Part shown: piece after piece, positions 38,221 through 47,683 of the stretch
How positions within the stretch are numbered: position 1 is the first letter of the stretch
How the letters are laid out: every line of letters begins with the position of its first letter
NCBI RefSeq assembly: GCF_001467895.1
Contig: NZ_LNYO01000024.1
Span: 274,519-338,518 of the forward strand
DNA length: 64,000 nucleotides
Direction: 5' to 3'
Source of the DNA: Legionella nautarum
Lineage (GTDB): Bacteria; Pseudomonadota; Gammaproteobacteria; Legionellales; Legionellaceae
Position numbers and translations under genes: made by a program
Notes under the pieces: model-generated
Database searches by the model: none
Told to the model about the DNA's origin: nothing
What the model saw: the letters and a program-made list of their open reading frames with translations, nothing else

Positions 38221-39465
38221 ATGAAAATACAACTTTTACCCTTGTTTGATAATCTCGATAATCTGCATAAAAACCTGGACAATGTTATCTTAGTTAATCC
38301 TAATTTTCATAAAGATTTTTATTATTGCCTCAATTTTCTTAAAAGCTACACGGGTAGCCTCGGTACCTTCAATAGTTATCGCCGCGAAACAGAACGTCTT
38401 TTACAATGGTGTTGGCATATAAAAAAAATAAGTCTCACCGCACTTAAACGTGAGGATATCGAGCAATTTGTTCGTTTTTGCCAAAACCCACCAGAAAGCT
38501 GGATCAGTTTAAAAAAGGTCCCACGGTTTATCGAGAAAGAAGGCAAACGCGTACCTAATGTCGAATGGCGTCCTTTTGTTGTTACCTTGAAAAAGGCAGC
38601 GAGAAAACAGGGTACCAGCGCCTCCATTGAAGAATTTAATTTATCTCAAGGTACAGTACAGGAAATTTTTGCAATCCTAAGCACCTTATTTAATTTTTTA
38701 ATTGCGGAAGAATACCTTGTCTCTAATCCCGTCGCTTTAATCCGTCAAAAAAGTAAATTCATTCGCAAACGCCAGCAAAATGCGCCGATTCGGCGTCTTA
38801 GTATGCCGCAATGGGATGCAGTTTTAAGCGCAGCTGATAAATTGGCCGCAGAAAATCCTGAAAAACACGAACGTACACGTTTCATGTTGAGTATGTTGTT
38901 TGGCATGTATTTGCGTATCTCTGAGCTTGCTGCCAGTGAACGGTGGATTCCTACTATGAATGACTTTGCAAAAGACAGTAATGGGTATTGGTGGTTTACA
39001 ACCGTGGGCAAGGGCAATAAGGAACGTCAAGTTGCCGTTAGTGATGCCATGTTAGAAAGTTTGATGCGTTGGCGAAGTTTTTTAGGATTAACCCCACTAC
39101 CCTCTCCTTCTGATAATTCCCCGCTCATTCCGAAAATTAAAGGCACAGGACCAATGAGTGATACCGCCCCCATTCGACGCCTAGTTCAACTTTGCTTTGA
39201 TTTAGCGGCAGAAGAATTACGTCTAAAAGGACAGGTGGAAGCTGCAGATAATTTGGCCTCGGCTACTGTGCATTGGTTAAGACATACCGGTATTTCAGAG
39301 GATGTAAAAATCCGCCCTCGCGAACATGTCCGTGATGATGCCGGCCATAGTTCTAGTGTAACAACCGATCGCTATATTGATGTGGAAATGGAGGCTCGTT
39401 ATCAATCGGCGCGTGGAAAGCAAATTGCGCATAAAAAACGGGGGAAGAAGGAGTTGGTTGAATAG
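38221..39465 (+). CDS. Tyrosine recombinase / phage-type integrase
   Basis: Site-specific DNA recombinase of 414 residues. The N-terminal SAM-like DNA-binding part (about 30-165) is followed by a catalytic domain with the full set Arg232 (LRISELA), Lys264 (GKGNKERQ), His351-x2-Arg354 (HWLRHTG), His376 (DAGHSS) and Tyr385 (DRYIDV). It is divergent from the tRNA cluster and next to the 5' side of tRNA-Pro, whereas integrases usually adjoin tRNA 3' ends. No att repeat was found. It may be a resident recombinase and not part of a current island. Confidence 0.85.
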   Translation: MKIQLLPLFDNLDNLHKNLDNVILVNPNFHKDFYYCLNFLKSYTGSLGTFNSYRRETERLLQWCWHIKKISLTALKREDIEQFVRFCQNPPESWISLKKVPRFIEKEGKRVPNVEWRPFVVTLKKAARKQGTSASIEEFNLSQGTVQEIFAILSTLFNFLIAEEYLVSNPVALIRQKSKFIRKRQQNAPIRRLSMPQWDAVLSAADKLAAENPEKHERTRFMLSMLFGMYLRISELAASERWIPTMNDFAKDSNGYWWFTTVGKGNKERQVAVSDAMLESLMRWRSFLGLTPLPSPSDNSPLIPKIKGTGPMSDTAPIRRLVQLCFDLAAEELRLKGQVEAADNLASATVHWLRHTGISEDVKIRPREHVRDDAGHSSSVTTDRYIDVEMEARYQSARGKQIAHKKRGKKELVE

Positions 39466-39504
39466 TTTAGGGGCGGGATTGATGGTCCAATGGCTCCTCC
39501 TGTC

Positions 39505-39580
39505 TCCGTCCCGCGGCTTTTCCGCGATATCCAAGCGATCATTTCATGCCGAGAGCTCTGGATCCCGCGCACAAGCCGGA
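39505..39580. repeat. Dispersed palindromic repeat, second copy
   Basis: CCCGCGGCTTTTCCGCGATATC, split by the family's AAGCGATC and ATTTCATGCC, then GAGAGCTCTGGATCCCGCG and CACAAGCCGG, follow the same order as the copy at 25108-25196. The adjoining 39590-39655 holds CTACCCTACGTA-type words that may belong to another short repeat. It lies between the recombinase and murI. Confidence 0.65.
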
Positions 39581-39653
39581 CAAACTGCGGTACGTAGGAA
39601 GGGAAACCCTTAGGTAGTCCTATTATAAAACCAAGGCCTACCCTACGTAAAAT

Positions 39654-40475
39654 CTAAGCAGGGCTTTGAGCGTCGACCAATTCTATTTGATGGACCTGCA
39701 AGGGTTCGCCTAAAAAGATTTCGCCTACCGCTTGGAAGCGCTTGACAGAATCAGTCACTAAATAATTGATTCGATTGTCTGAGGCTTGCTCATTGCTAAA
39801 CAAATCAGCCTCTCCTAGCACTTTTTGTAGTTCCTTCGCGGTGGCTTCAGCCGAATCCACGATAGTAACCCCTTTTGGCAAAAGCGTTGCGAGTAAGGGT
39901 TTAAAAACCGGGAAGTGGGTACAACCTAAAAGCAAGGTATCTTCACTACCAAAATCCGCTAGATAATGTTTTAAAGTTTCACGCGCAATCGCATTTCCAA
40001 TCATTCCCTCTTCTGCCAAAGCGACTAGAAGGCTGCAAGCACGCGCATTTATCGTTGCTTGCGGTAAATGGGCTGTAATTAAGCTCTGGTAAGCATTCGA
40101 CGCAATCGTGGTTTCAGTCGCTAATACGACAATGCGATGGTTTTTAGTGGCAGCAACTACTGCGGAGGCTCCAGGTGTCACCACGCCTATCACTGGCATA
40201 TCTGGGAGCATCGCTTGCAAATGCGGCAAGGCGGCCGTGGTTGCTGTATTACAGGCAATCACCAAGGCTTTGATTTGTCTCTCTACGAGGACACGTGCCA
40301 TCTGAATCGCGTATTGCTGGATAGTATTAGGGCTTTTAGTTCCGTAGGGTAGTCGCGCCGTGTCGCCTAAATAAATAAAAGACTCTTTTGCAAGGGTAGT
40401 CTTTAATGCACGCAGTACAGTCAAACCACCCATTCCTGAATCAAAGACACCAATAGGCAAATTATTTTTATTCAT
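39654..40475 (-). CDS. murI: Glutamate racemase
   Basis: Converts L- to D-glutamate for peptidoglycan. The 273-residue product carries GVFDSGMGGLTVLRA at the start and the two catalytic cysteines, Cys75 (CNTATTA) and Cys185 (GCTHFP). It begins 39 bases after the large unknown gene that lies upstream on the same strand, so the two may share a transcript. Confidence 0.95.
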   Translation of the reverse strand: MNKNNLPIGVFDSGMGGLTVLRALKTTLAKESFIYLGDTARLPYGTKSPNTIQQYAIQMARVLVERQIKALVIACNTATTAALPHLQAMLPDMPVIGVVTPGASAVVAATKNHRIVVLATETTIASNAYQSLITAHLPQATINARACSLLVALAEEGMIGNAIARETLKHYLADFGSEDTLLLGCTHFPVFKPLLATLLPKGVTIVDSAEATAKELQKVLGEADLFSNEQASDNRINYLVTDSVKRFQAVGEIFLGEPLQVHQIELVDAQSPA

Positions 40476-40514
40476 TTTATTCTTCTTAATTGTTTAAAAA
40501 TCCATTTTCCACTT

Positions 40515-43500
40515 TTAAGCAACCGGGGCTGGCCCGATAGTATCATCTATCTCTTTGTTACTGTCTTTAATTGCTTTTAGTTTGTCTGAATAAAATTTTG
40601 ACAAATAAGCCGTATCTTTTTCAGTTACTTGCTTCGATTTGCGCTCTGTATTATCTGATTTTAGTTCATCTATTTTCTTTATGTTCTTCAGTAAGGTAGT
40701 GACACTAGGATGCTTTTCAAATTGCGTTTTATACAGAGAGTCACTAGCAAACACAAATCCAGGTATTCTTTTTCCAAAGACTGTTTTAAACTCTGTTTCA
40801 GGATTAAATGCTGCGTTATCTATCATGATTGAGTTTTCATCAAATCTCATATTGGGATCATTTTTTCCGATTATCATTAACGCCGTCCATGCATATTTCA
40901 CTTGGTCAAGTGGGCCTTTTAAAAGAATTGGATCACCGGGAGTCGGTGGTTTTCCACGTGCAGCGATCATTCGTGTTGCCATTTCCATCGCTTGATGAAC
41001 TCTGGCTTCAGGCTCACTCGGAGGAGGAAAACTATTAGCGGTTATGGTCATTGCCGATTGGTATTGAGTAACCCCTTTATTGTCGACTACGCCCTTTAAA
41101 TCACCAGCCCCACGCTCCTCTATGTAAGAACTTTTAACTTCTACGAGGGCTCCGGTACGCGGGTTTATTGTTTCATAATAAACAGTATATTCGCGGAATT
41201 TACCTGGCTCAACCATATCTACCGAATCAAAACAATCGGGAGACACTGCTGACTGTAGCTGAAGTTTTTTATCCTCCGCAGTGGGAGCACCCTCACTTTT
41301 CCAGGTTGCATCAAAATGCTTTGCCCGGTCAGCATTGGGATAATCCTTCGCGTAGCTTTTATAACCCTTTATTCGAATATCTGTTTTACCTTCTTCCGCT
41401 TGCTTGAGGGTGGCTAAAATGCCTTGTCTGATAACTAGAGCTACGTTTTTGCTGTCTTTAAGCGCAGGGTCCCCTCTAAATAAGGTCTGTAATTTTTCGT
41501 ATTCGTTTAGTTCTTTTCTAATTTGATTTCTTAGATTAGTTATTTGTTCTCTGTTTTTATTGGTCGCCTTTGTCATCGCCTCTTGTTCAGCAGCGGTAGC
41601 ACCGTTATTTAGAATTTCCAGATTAGAAGGCAGACTGTCAAGCTCTTCTTGAGCTTGTCTAAGTTGGTCTCTAAGATGGATTACCATGGTATCGCAAGTT
41701 GCAGATAATTCGCGGAGCTGGTTACCCATCTTTTTTGCATTTTCTTTCGAAGCAGCCTGAAACGCCGGATTAAGCCAATACAAAGGTTTAGCTATAGCGA
41801 GCCGCTTTAACGGCAGAGGAGACTTTAATTTTATGTCGGTAAATTGCTTTATTTGAGTTGTTGTCAGTTTTCTCAATTGGGCATCAAGCTCTGCCTGATA
41901 GTCTCTTGGGTTCAGTAGAGTTTGTTTTCTTCCGGCAATTTTAATCTCGGAAAAACGTTTTGGCGTGATTTGCTTATCTAAAGGAGGGGTAAATTTCGCT
42001 GCATAGCTAGGGGGCGGCTTCTTATTAATCTTCTCAATAAACTCTCTGTAAGTGCCATTCAAAGCCGCATAAAGTAATTTTGGCTCTCCTGGAGTAGCTG
42101 GAGTTGTTGCTGCTGATAATTCAGCAGTTTTATGCAGTGCAGCTATCATCGCATAGACTGCTTTATCTTTTGCAGTTGGAGCATTGCGATAGGCTGCTGA
42201 TACATGCTTATTGTAGTTATATTGAGCTTCAATTTCCCGCTGAGTTTGAGGATTAGTTCTAAAAGCATCCTTTATTTTTTTAATTTCTGCATTATTAGCT
42301 GGTTTAACCAAACCCATTACGTTGTAAATGATATATTTGACTCGAGCATTATAGTTAGTTGCATCAAAATCAGTCGGCTGATCAAACCTCAAAATATAGT
42401 CAGTTACTTGAGCAACTTGAGCTTCAGTTAAAGCTGGCTGTATATTGACTAGTACATGAGCCAATACACTATTTGGAATGCTAGCAATAGCAGTTAAATA
42501 TTTATTTTCTTCAACCAAGGCATCAACTAAACGAGCATCAACAAGTTTACTATCTAGGATACGAAAAACTTCTTTATCTTCTTTCGCTTCACTTAAAGCA
42601 ACTAGTGCTTTAGGATTTGCGAGCAAGGCACGTTGTTTGTCCAAGGGCAGGCTATCTACTAACTTCAGTAAGTTTTGATGTCGATCACCAGAGAACGATA
42701 AACGCCAATCCAGATCTAGTTTGATGAGCTGCGTGCAGGCCGCTTTTTGGATCTGCTCCATTGTTTCAGTGTTTACCCAGCTATAATCAGCTACTCCAAG
42801 CGTGCTAAGTGCTGCTTTACACTCATCAATACTCGCTGCTTTAGCTAAGATTTCTAATGGATTGGGCGCAGGGGCTTTAGGAATTCTATCATTAGGGAAA
42901 TTGCGAATTAGAGATTCGACTAAACTAGCTCTAACTCTTTCCCTCCCTTTATCTGGAAAGATGGAATCCTTAATTAAGTCATCAAGATCAGCGCTTTTTG
43001 GATTATTAATTTTATCTAGCAACTTTGTATGCTCAGCATCTCCAGTGGCTTTAGTTAAATCAATTGGTTGCTTCGATCTTCCTATCTCTTGCTCAGCAGC
43101 AGCATAAGCACGAATTCGTAATCCTATACCTCTATCAGGATTTGTTATTATATTTTGTAATGCAGTGTTTGTAGGAGGAAATCCTAGTAATCGATGAACA
43201 GGAGCTATTATATCGGGAAGACCATTATGTGCATTCATTAAGCTTGTCAGAGCAATGTCACCCAATAAAGGAAGCTTTTGTTCTAAGTAAGTAATTAAAG
43301 CCTCATCACAGGCCTCATACACCTTGCCTTTATCTGCAAAATAGGCTTGTAGCGCTTGTTGTACAGAGGGAGGCTGCTGGTCTGCAAGATGATTGAGATA
43401 ATTAGCAGAAAATTTTGAAGGATCAGAGATAAGCAACCCAAGCACATCTAAGCGCTCATTCTTTTCATCGGTTTTTGTTGGTAAAATGGTTACATTTTTT

Positions 43501-44765
43501 CGGATATGGGCACGAGCGACGATATCTTCAACCTTCGGATTAGTAAAAGCTTCACGGAATGGAGCTCCTATAACACCTGAAAAACCAAGAGACTCTGCAG
43601 TCGCTAATTTTTGCTTTAATTCATTATTGTCTTGTACTGATATTAATTCATTAAGTACCGCCTCATCTTCACAAGTATCAATGCTTAACTTCAAAGCTTG
43701 ATTTGCTGCAGCTTGACGAATAGCCGCAAAAGTATCATCTGTTACTGCATGATCTAGATAAGTACCATTTTCAGGCATTCCTGAAATTGTTCCTCGAAGG
43801 GTTACAACATTCGCAGCACTGGCAATAGCCTTTAAATCATCGAGATATTTTGCTTGTAAATTAGAATAGACAGAGATTAAATAACGAGTACCGAGCTGAC
43901 CTTTCAGCTCATCAACATCACTATCAGCAAGAAATTGAGCGGCAGATGAGGGCATTATACCTTTAAAATCTTTACCGTTGACAAGAATACTCCGAGCAAT
44001 TTTTTTATTTTGAGGTTCGTCTAAATCTAAGGATTTAATATCTAAAGCCACCGCTTTTTTAACAGCAGAGTCTTCTATTGCACCAGCAAGATCAGAACGA
44101 GCCATAGAATCAGTAAAATGAGGATGTCCTGGTGGAACGCCGCAAACCGCTCTGGCTGCTTGTTTAAAAGTTGGATCATCAGCGCTTCTTAGTAGATTTT
44201 CAATTAGGTTTCTATCATTACACGCAGCGATTTTTTTTATTAACAATTGACGTTGTGCTTCTTTTTTAATTCGAGGAATCGCAAGGCCGTCAATTACTGT
44301 CGCAGTATTCGGATCCCATGTCCATGTACTAGGAGCTGGTGCAGGGTGTATTGTTAGCGGTGGAGCGCCAAAAATAGCTACCCCGTCACGCCCGAAAAGT
44401 TTTTCGCGGACGGCAGGATGGTTATTTGTTGGATCTAAAATCGCTTCAAGCTGTGCCTCATTCGCCTCTCTGAGAGTAAAAAGCACGCGCTTTTCAGCCA
44501 CAAACTGTGCTAAAGCAACAAAATTGTTAGCTCCCTGGTTTTGCAGAAAATTAGGATCATTGGTTTCATCCTTACGTACTTGGAATCGAGACCCTCCTCC
44601 TAAACCATTCCAAACCTGATAGTGCTTAATCACTGCAGCTCTAAAAGTATCATCATTGTTAGCAGCAAGGGATTCTATTAATTCATTTAATGCGAGAATA
44701 ACATTTGGTCGCGTTGCCAATAAAGGGTCGTTTAATGCGGCAAGAAACTCGTTATTTTTTGGCAT
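40515..44765 (-). CDS. Giant unknown protein, candidate Dot/Icm effector
   Basis: A 1416-residue protein without signal peptide or obvious membrane segments. No family recognised. Residues about 170-860 are helical and contain loosely repeated blocks of the form LIKKIAACNDRNLIENLL / ALKLSIDTCEDEAVLNELI / QLIKLDLDWR..., each following an Ala/Gln-rich helix. A coiled coil lies near 1035-1105 (LRDQLRQAQEELDSL, NREQITNLRNQIRKEL). A more globular C-terminal part (about 1180-1360) follows. The ribosome site GGAG is 8 bases before the ATG. Size, novelty and the neighbouring F-box/ankyrin genes suggest an effector; this is inference. Confidence 0.65.
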   Translation of the reverse strand: MPKNNEFLAALNDPLLATRPNVILALNELIESLAANNDDTFRAAVIKHYQVWNGLGGGSRFQVRKDETNDPNFLQNQGANNFVALAQFVAEKRVLFTLREANEAQLEAILDPTNNHPAVREKLFGRDGVAIFGAPPLTIHPAPAPSTWTWDPNTATVIDGLAIPRIKKEAQRQLLIKKIAACNDRNLIENLLRSADDPTFKQAARAVCGVPPGHPHFTDSMARSDLAGAIEDSAVKKAVALDIKSLDLDEPQNKKIARSILVNGKDFKGIMPSSAAQFLADSDVDELKGQLGTRYLISVYSNLQAKYLDDLKAIASAANVVTLRGTISGMPENGTYLDHAVTDDTFAAIRQAAANQALKLSIDTCEDEAVLNELISVQDNNELKQKLATAESLGFSGVIGAPFREAFTNPKVEDIVARAHIRKNVTILPTKTDEKNERLDVLGLLISDPSKFSANYLNHLADQQPPSVQQALQAYFADKGKVYEACDEALITYLEQKLPLLGDIALTSLMNAHNGLPDIIAPVHRLLGFPPTNTALQNIITNPDRGIGLRIRAYAAAEQEIGRSKQPIDLTKATGDAEHTKLLDKINNPKSADLDDLIKDSIFPDKGRERVRASLVESLIRNFPNDRIPKAPAPNPLEILAKAASIDECKAALSTLGVADYSWVNTETMEQIQKAACTQLIKLDLDWRLSFSGDRHQNLLKLVDSLPLDKQRALLANPKALVALSEAKEDKEVFRILDSKLVDARLVDALVEENKYLTAIASIPNSVLAHVLVNIQPALTEAQVAQVTDYILRFDQPTDFDATNYNARVKYIIYNVMGLVKPANNAEIKKIKDAFRTNPQTQREIEAQYNYNKHVSAAYRNAPTAKDKAVYAMIAALHKTAELSAATTPATPGEPKLLYAALNGTYREFIEKINKKPPPSYAAKFTPPLDKQITPKRFSEIKIAGRKQTLLNPRDYQAELDAQLRKLTTTQIKQFTDIKLKSPLPLKRLAIAKPLYWLNPAFQAASKENAKKMGNQLRELSATCDTMVIHLRDQLRQAQEELDSLPSNLEILNNGATAAEQEAMTKATNKNREQITNLRNQIRKELNEYEKLQTLFRGDPALKDSKNVALVIRQGILATLKQAEEGKTDIRIKGYKSYAKDYPNADRAKHFDATWKSEGAPTAEDKKLQLQSAVSPDCFDSVDMVEPGKFREYTVYYETINPRTGALVEVKSSYIEERGAGDLKGVVDNKGVTQYQSAMTITANSFPPPSEPEARVHQAMEMATRMIAARGKPPTPGDPILLKGPLDQVKYAWTALMIIGKNDPNMRFDENSIMIDNAAFNPETEFKTVFGKRIPGFVFASDSLYKTQFEKHPSVTTLLKNIKKIDELKSDNTERKSKQVTEKDTAYLSKFYSDKLKAIKDSNKEIDDTIGPAPVA

Positions 44766-44925
44766 GTGCGTACTCCAAATTCACAAATAGCAATAATTAT
44801 AATTAATTTTAAACTTTATTTCTTAACTCTACCTTAAATTTCCTTCAGGTTTTTTAAGAAAAGTCTTTGAAATGAAAAAAAGTTCGTATAATTTGTATAG
44901 TATAACAGAGCTACAGGGCCGTAGC

Positions 44926-45228
44926 ATGAACAGAATTTTTTCCCTTTGCTTTTTACTTTTTCCAAGCTTTTTATATGCACAAGGTTGCATCATCGGTAAT
45001 AAACCGGATCGCCCACGTTATGTTTGCTTTGATGGGAGAACGCTCTCTACCAGTTCGACTGGTTTCGTTTGGAATGCCAAGCGCGGTTGTTTTATGAGTT
45101 CGATACCCTGTTGTGCTTATGATGCGACCCACTATAGTTACTCGGAAGATCCGCAATATGTTTATCATTCGTTTAAGCGTTGCCGTTATCAGTATCCTTT
45201 CCATTTAGGAGAGATGCAAACGCATTAG
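44926..45228 (+). CDS. Small secreted six-cysteine protein, unknown
   Basis: From the ATG at 44926 the product is 100 residues with a signal peptide (MNRIFSLCFLLFPSFLYA) cut before about Gln19. The mature part has six cysteines (21, 34, 55, 62, 63, 86), enough for three disulfides, and many aromatic residues. The frame opens earlier at 44872, without a ribosome site. No family recognised. It is probably periplasmic or secreted by the type II system. It is divergent from the giant gene and upstream of the F-box pair. Confidence 0.6.
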   Translation: MNRIFSLCFLLFPSFLYAQGCIIGNKPDRPRYVCFDGRTLSTSSTGFVWNAKRGCFMSSIPCCAYDATHYSYSEDPQYVYHSFKRCRYQYPFHLGEMQTH

Positions 45229-45277
45229 TGATATTTATTGTATATTCTGTGATTAACAATTGTTTGATGGTTTTTTT

Positions 45278-45306
45278 TTGACTTTTATGACCATTCAAAA
45301 TACTAT
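45278..45306 (+). promoter_or_regulatory. Sigma-70-type promoter of F-box/ankyrin gene 1
   Basis: TTGACT and TACTAT are separated by exactly 17 bases. The predicted transcript start is about 26 bases before the GTG start codon. The same boxes and spacing recur upstream of the second gene. Confidence 0.7.
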
Positions 45307-45338
45307 TTGCATCCATCCTTCAAACCTAAGCTATTTTT

Positions 45339-47534
45339 GTGTACGAAAAAACTGAACAAGAAGACACTAATGAAGAAGCAAAAATTCTAACACTTCCAGA
45401 TGAACTACTGACTGGAGTGATTTCTTATCTTCATCCTAAAGTAATACTGAACACTCTAAGATTAGTCTCTCGGAAATTTTACACCCTTTCTCATGATATT
45501 GCGTTTTGGCGAATGGAGTTTAGACAACATTCTTCCACTTATTTCCGTGAAGAACGCTATCTAACAGACAGCAGAACCCGAGGATCCGGTTTCTTGGAGA
45601 GTTGGCTTAATCTTATTATCAACTGGGCTATACGTAATAAAAGTCAGAGCCTATTAGACTCTTTTTATCAACAGGTGATTGTTACTCGTTATCAGGCATG
45701 GAAAAAGAAGGGAGATATTAACGATAGAAATGGGCGCACTCAAAGCCATTGGGCTGCTATATGCAATCAATTGGCTGAATACCAAAAAGCTGACAGCATG
45801 CTTATAGGAATTCGCGATAGTAAGGACAGAACAGACTTGGTAATTGCAGCTCAGCATGGTCATCTTGACCTAGTCAACGAAATTCTGGCTAAAATCGATG
45901 CCAAAGATAGTGTCTGTTACGGATGGACTACAGAAAAATGGACTGCAGAAACGAATTTAGCTTTGATATATGCAACTGATAAAGGCCATTTTGACATTAT
46001 CGAAGTACTTCTTAACCATGGTGCTGAACTCAATGCCATTGAATGCCCAAGGGGAACAGCATTGATGATAGCAGTTGCAAACGGTCATTATGATATGGTC
46101 GACTTCCTTCTGAAAAAAGGGGCTGATGTTAATGTGAGCACGAACGATGGACTAACTGCGTTAACGGTGGCTGTTGACAGACGTTATCTTGAGATAGTTC
46201 GGCTGCTGCTGAAAAATGGTGCCAATGCCAATATCATCTCCGCACAGAGACAAACTGTATTGTACCTTGCGGTTATAAATAACCAAATGGAAATGATTAA
46301 GATCCTCTTTGAAAACACGAACGATAGTTATGTAAAGGGTATGGCTTTAATAGACGCATTTGTACAGTGGAGACTTCAGATTGTTAGCTTCTTTGCGGAA
46401 AATAGTACCCTGAAGGATGCGATTAGTTACGATATTTTTGAAGCACTCCTATTAAGCACAACTTTGGGAGGGAATTCAACCAAGTTCAAGGCCCTTTTGC
46501 CTGTTCTTAGTTCAGATAAAATCCATACTACTTTAGATACACTCCTGACAATCGCCGTTTTGTGTGTGAATGATCCTTCGACAACTGAAGTTAATCCTGG
46601 ATATATTGAGATAATTGAAATCCTTAGCAGCCATGGTGGCAAGATTCAAGCTATCAATGATAAAGAAACCGCACTTATCCACTTGATTACTCATCTTGAA
46701 AGACTGAAAACAACGTCTGAACAAAATACCAAATTTAAGGTCGATTACTCATACGATTTATATTATCGCTACCATAGGGCAATCAAATTTCTTTTGATAC
46801 AAGGTACCGATGCTAATGCCACTGATGAATACGGTGAAACCGCGTTAAGCTTAGTCGCTAAGAAAGGAGGGCTGAAAATCCTTTCATTTCTCCTAGACTA
46901 CGGTGCCAATGTCAATACTCCATCCAGAGGAAAGAAGACAGCACTGATGCACGCCGCTCAAGGAGGTCATTTGAAAGCGGTTGAACTTCTCTTGGAAAAG
47001 GGCGCCAATGTCAACGCCACCGATGATGAGAATAATACCGCATTGATATGTGCTGCTGAGGAAGGCCACTTCCAGATCGTCTCTCTCCTTCTAAAAAGCG
47101 GCGTTAGTCATGCTCAAAAAGCAGAAGCATTAGCCAGAGCAACTATGAAAGGTCAGCTTGAGGTGGTTAATCTTCTTCGAGTTGAAATGGTAAAAAGAGC
47201 AACAGTGGACTATCTACAGTGGAGAGCAACTGAAGCGCCAGGACATCGTCTTCTTAACCGTTTCAATCATTGGTATCACGGAACAAATGGTATTAAGCGC
47301 ACAGAAAATATCCTGCAATCAATCAATAGCGGGGTTTCACCCACTCAATTAATGCAAGAAGTGAAATCAGCCGTTGAAGATTCAAGTCATCGCAAGCATT
47401 CTTATAGTCGTTATATTTTTGATGTATTTAAAGCGCCTCCAACAAGCACTGTCAATAATCAAAGTGATGAAGACTTTTTAGAATTAAAAAAAGAGTTCTT
47501 AGCCAATTTTGATCAACAGTTTTTATCGGTTTAA
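45339..47534 (+). CDS. F-box plus ankyrin-repeat protein 1, candidate effector
   Basis: A 731-residue protein. Residues about 18-61 form an F-box (LPDELLTGVISYLHP, LRLVSRKFYTLSHDIAFWR), the eukaryotic motif that binds Skp1 in SCF ubiquitin ligases. About eight ankyrin repeats follow, in two blocks (about 165-335 and 490-600). A conserved C-terminus ends DFLELKKEFLANFDQQFLSV, with an acidic patch and hydrophobic residues near the end, as in Dot/Icm secretion signals. Legionella AnkB/LegAU13 has the same two domain types but is much shorter. The only usable start is GTG at 45339, with no ribosome site. Confidence 0.85.
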   Translation: MYEKTEQEDTNEEAKILTLPDELLTGVISYLHPKVILNTLRLVSRKFYTLSHDIAFWRMEFRQHSSTYFREERYLTDSRTRGSGFLESWLNLIINWAIRNKSQSLLDSFYQQVIVTRYQAWKKKGDINDRNGRTQSHWAAICNQLAEYQKADSMLIGIRDSKDRTDLVIAAQHGHLDLVNEILAKIDAKDSVCYGWTTEKWTAETNLALIYATDKGHFDIIEVLLNHGAELNAIECPRGTALMIAVANGHYDMVDFLLKKGADVNVSTNDGLTALTVAVDRRYLEIVRLLLKNGANANIISAQRQTVLYLAVINNQMEMIKILFENTNDSYVKGMALIDAFVQWRLQIVSFFAENSTLKDAISYDIFEALLLSTTLGGNSTKFKALLPVLSSDKIHTTLDTLLTIAVLCVNDPSTTEVNPGYIEIIEILSSHGGKIQAINDKETALIHLITHLERLKTTSEQNTKFKVDYSYDLYYRYHRAIKFLLIQGTDANATDEYGETALSLVAKKGGLKILSFLLDYGANVNTPSRGKKTALMHAAQGGHLKAVELLLEKGANVNATDDENNTALICAAEEGHFQIVSLLLKSGVSHAQKAEALARATMKGQLEVVNLLRVEMVKRATVDYLQWRATEAPGHRLLNRFNHWYHGTNGIKRTENILQSINSGVSPTQLMQEVKSAVEDSSHRKHSYSRYIFDVFKAPPTSTVNNQSDEDFLELKKEFLANFDQQFLSV

Positions 47535-47547
47535 TAGTTGTTCCCTG

Positions 47548-47581
47548 TTGCACTTATATTTCTGTTGCACTTATATTTATT
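47548..47581 (+). repeat. Tandem 17-base duplication
   Basis: TGTTGCACTTATATTT occurs twice in a row just after the first F-box gene. It may mark the junction of the tandem gene duplication. Confidence 0.6.
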
Positions 47582-47622
47582 GTATATTGTAAGAATTTAA
47601 CAACTTTTTTGCTGGTTTTTTT

Positions 47623-47651
47623 TTGACTTTTATGACCTTTCAATATACTAT
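47623..47651 (+). promoter_or_regulatory. Sigma-70-type promoter of F-box/ankyrin gene 2
   Basis: TTGACT, a 17-base spacer and TACTAT match the first gene's promoter, and the leader up to the GTG is nearly identical. Each gene therefore seems to be transcribed on its own. Confidence 0.7.
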
Positions 47652-47683
47652 TTGCATTCATCCTTCAAACCTAAGCTATTTTT

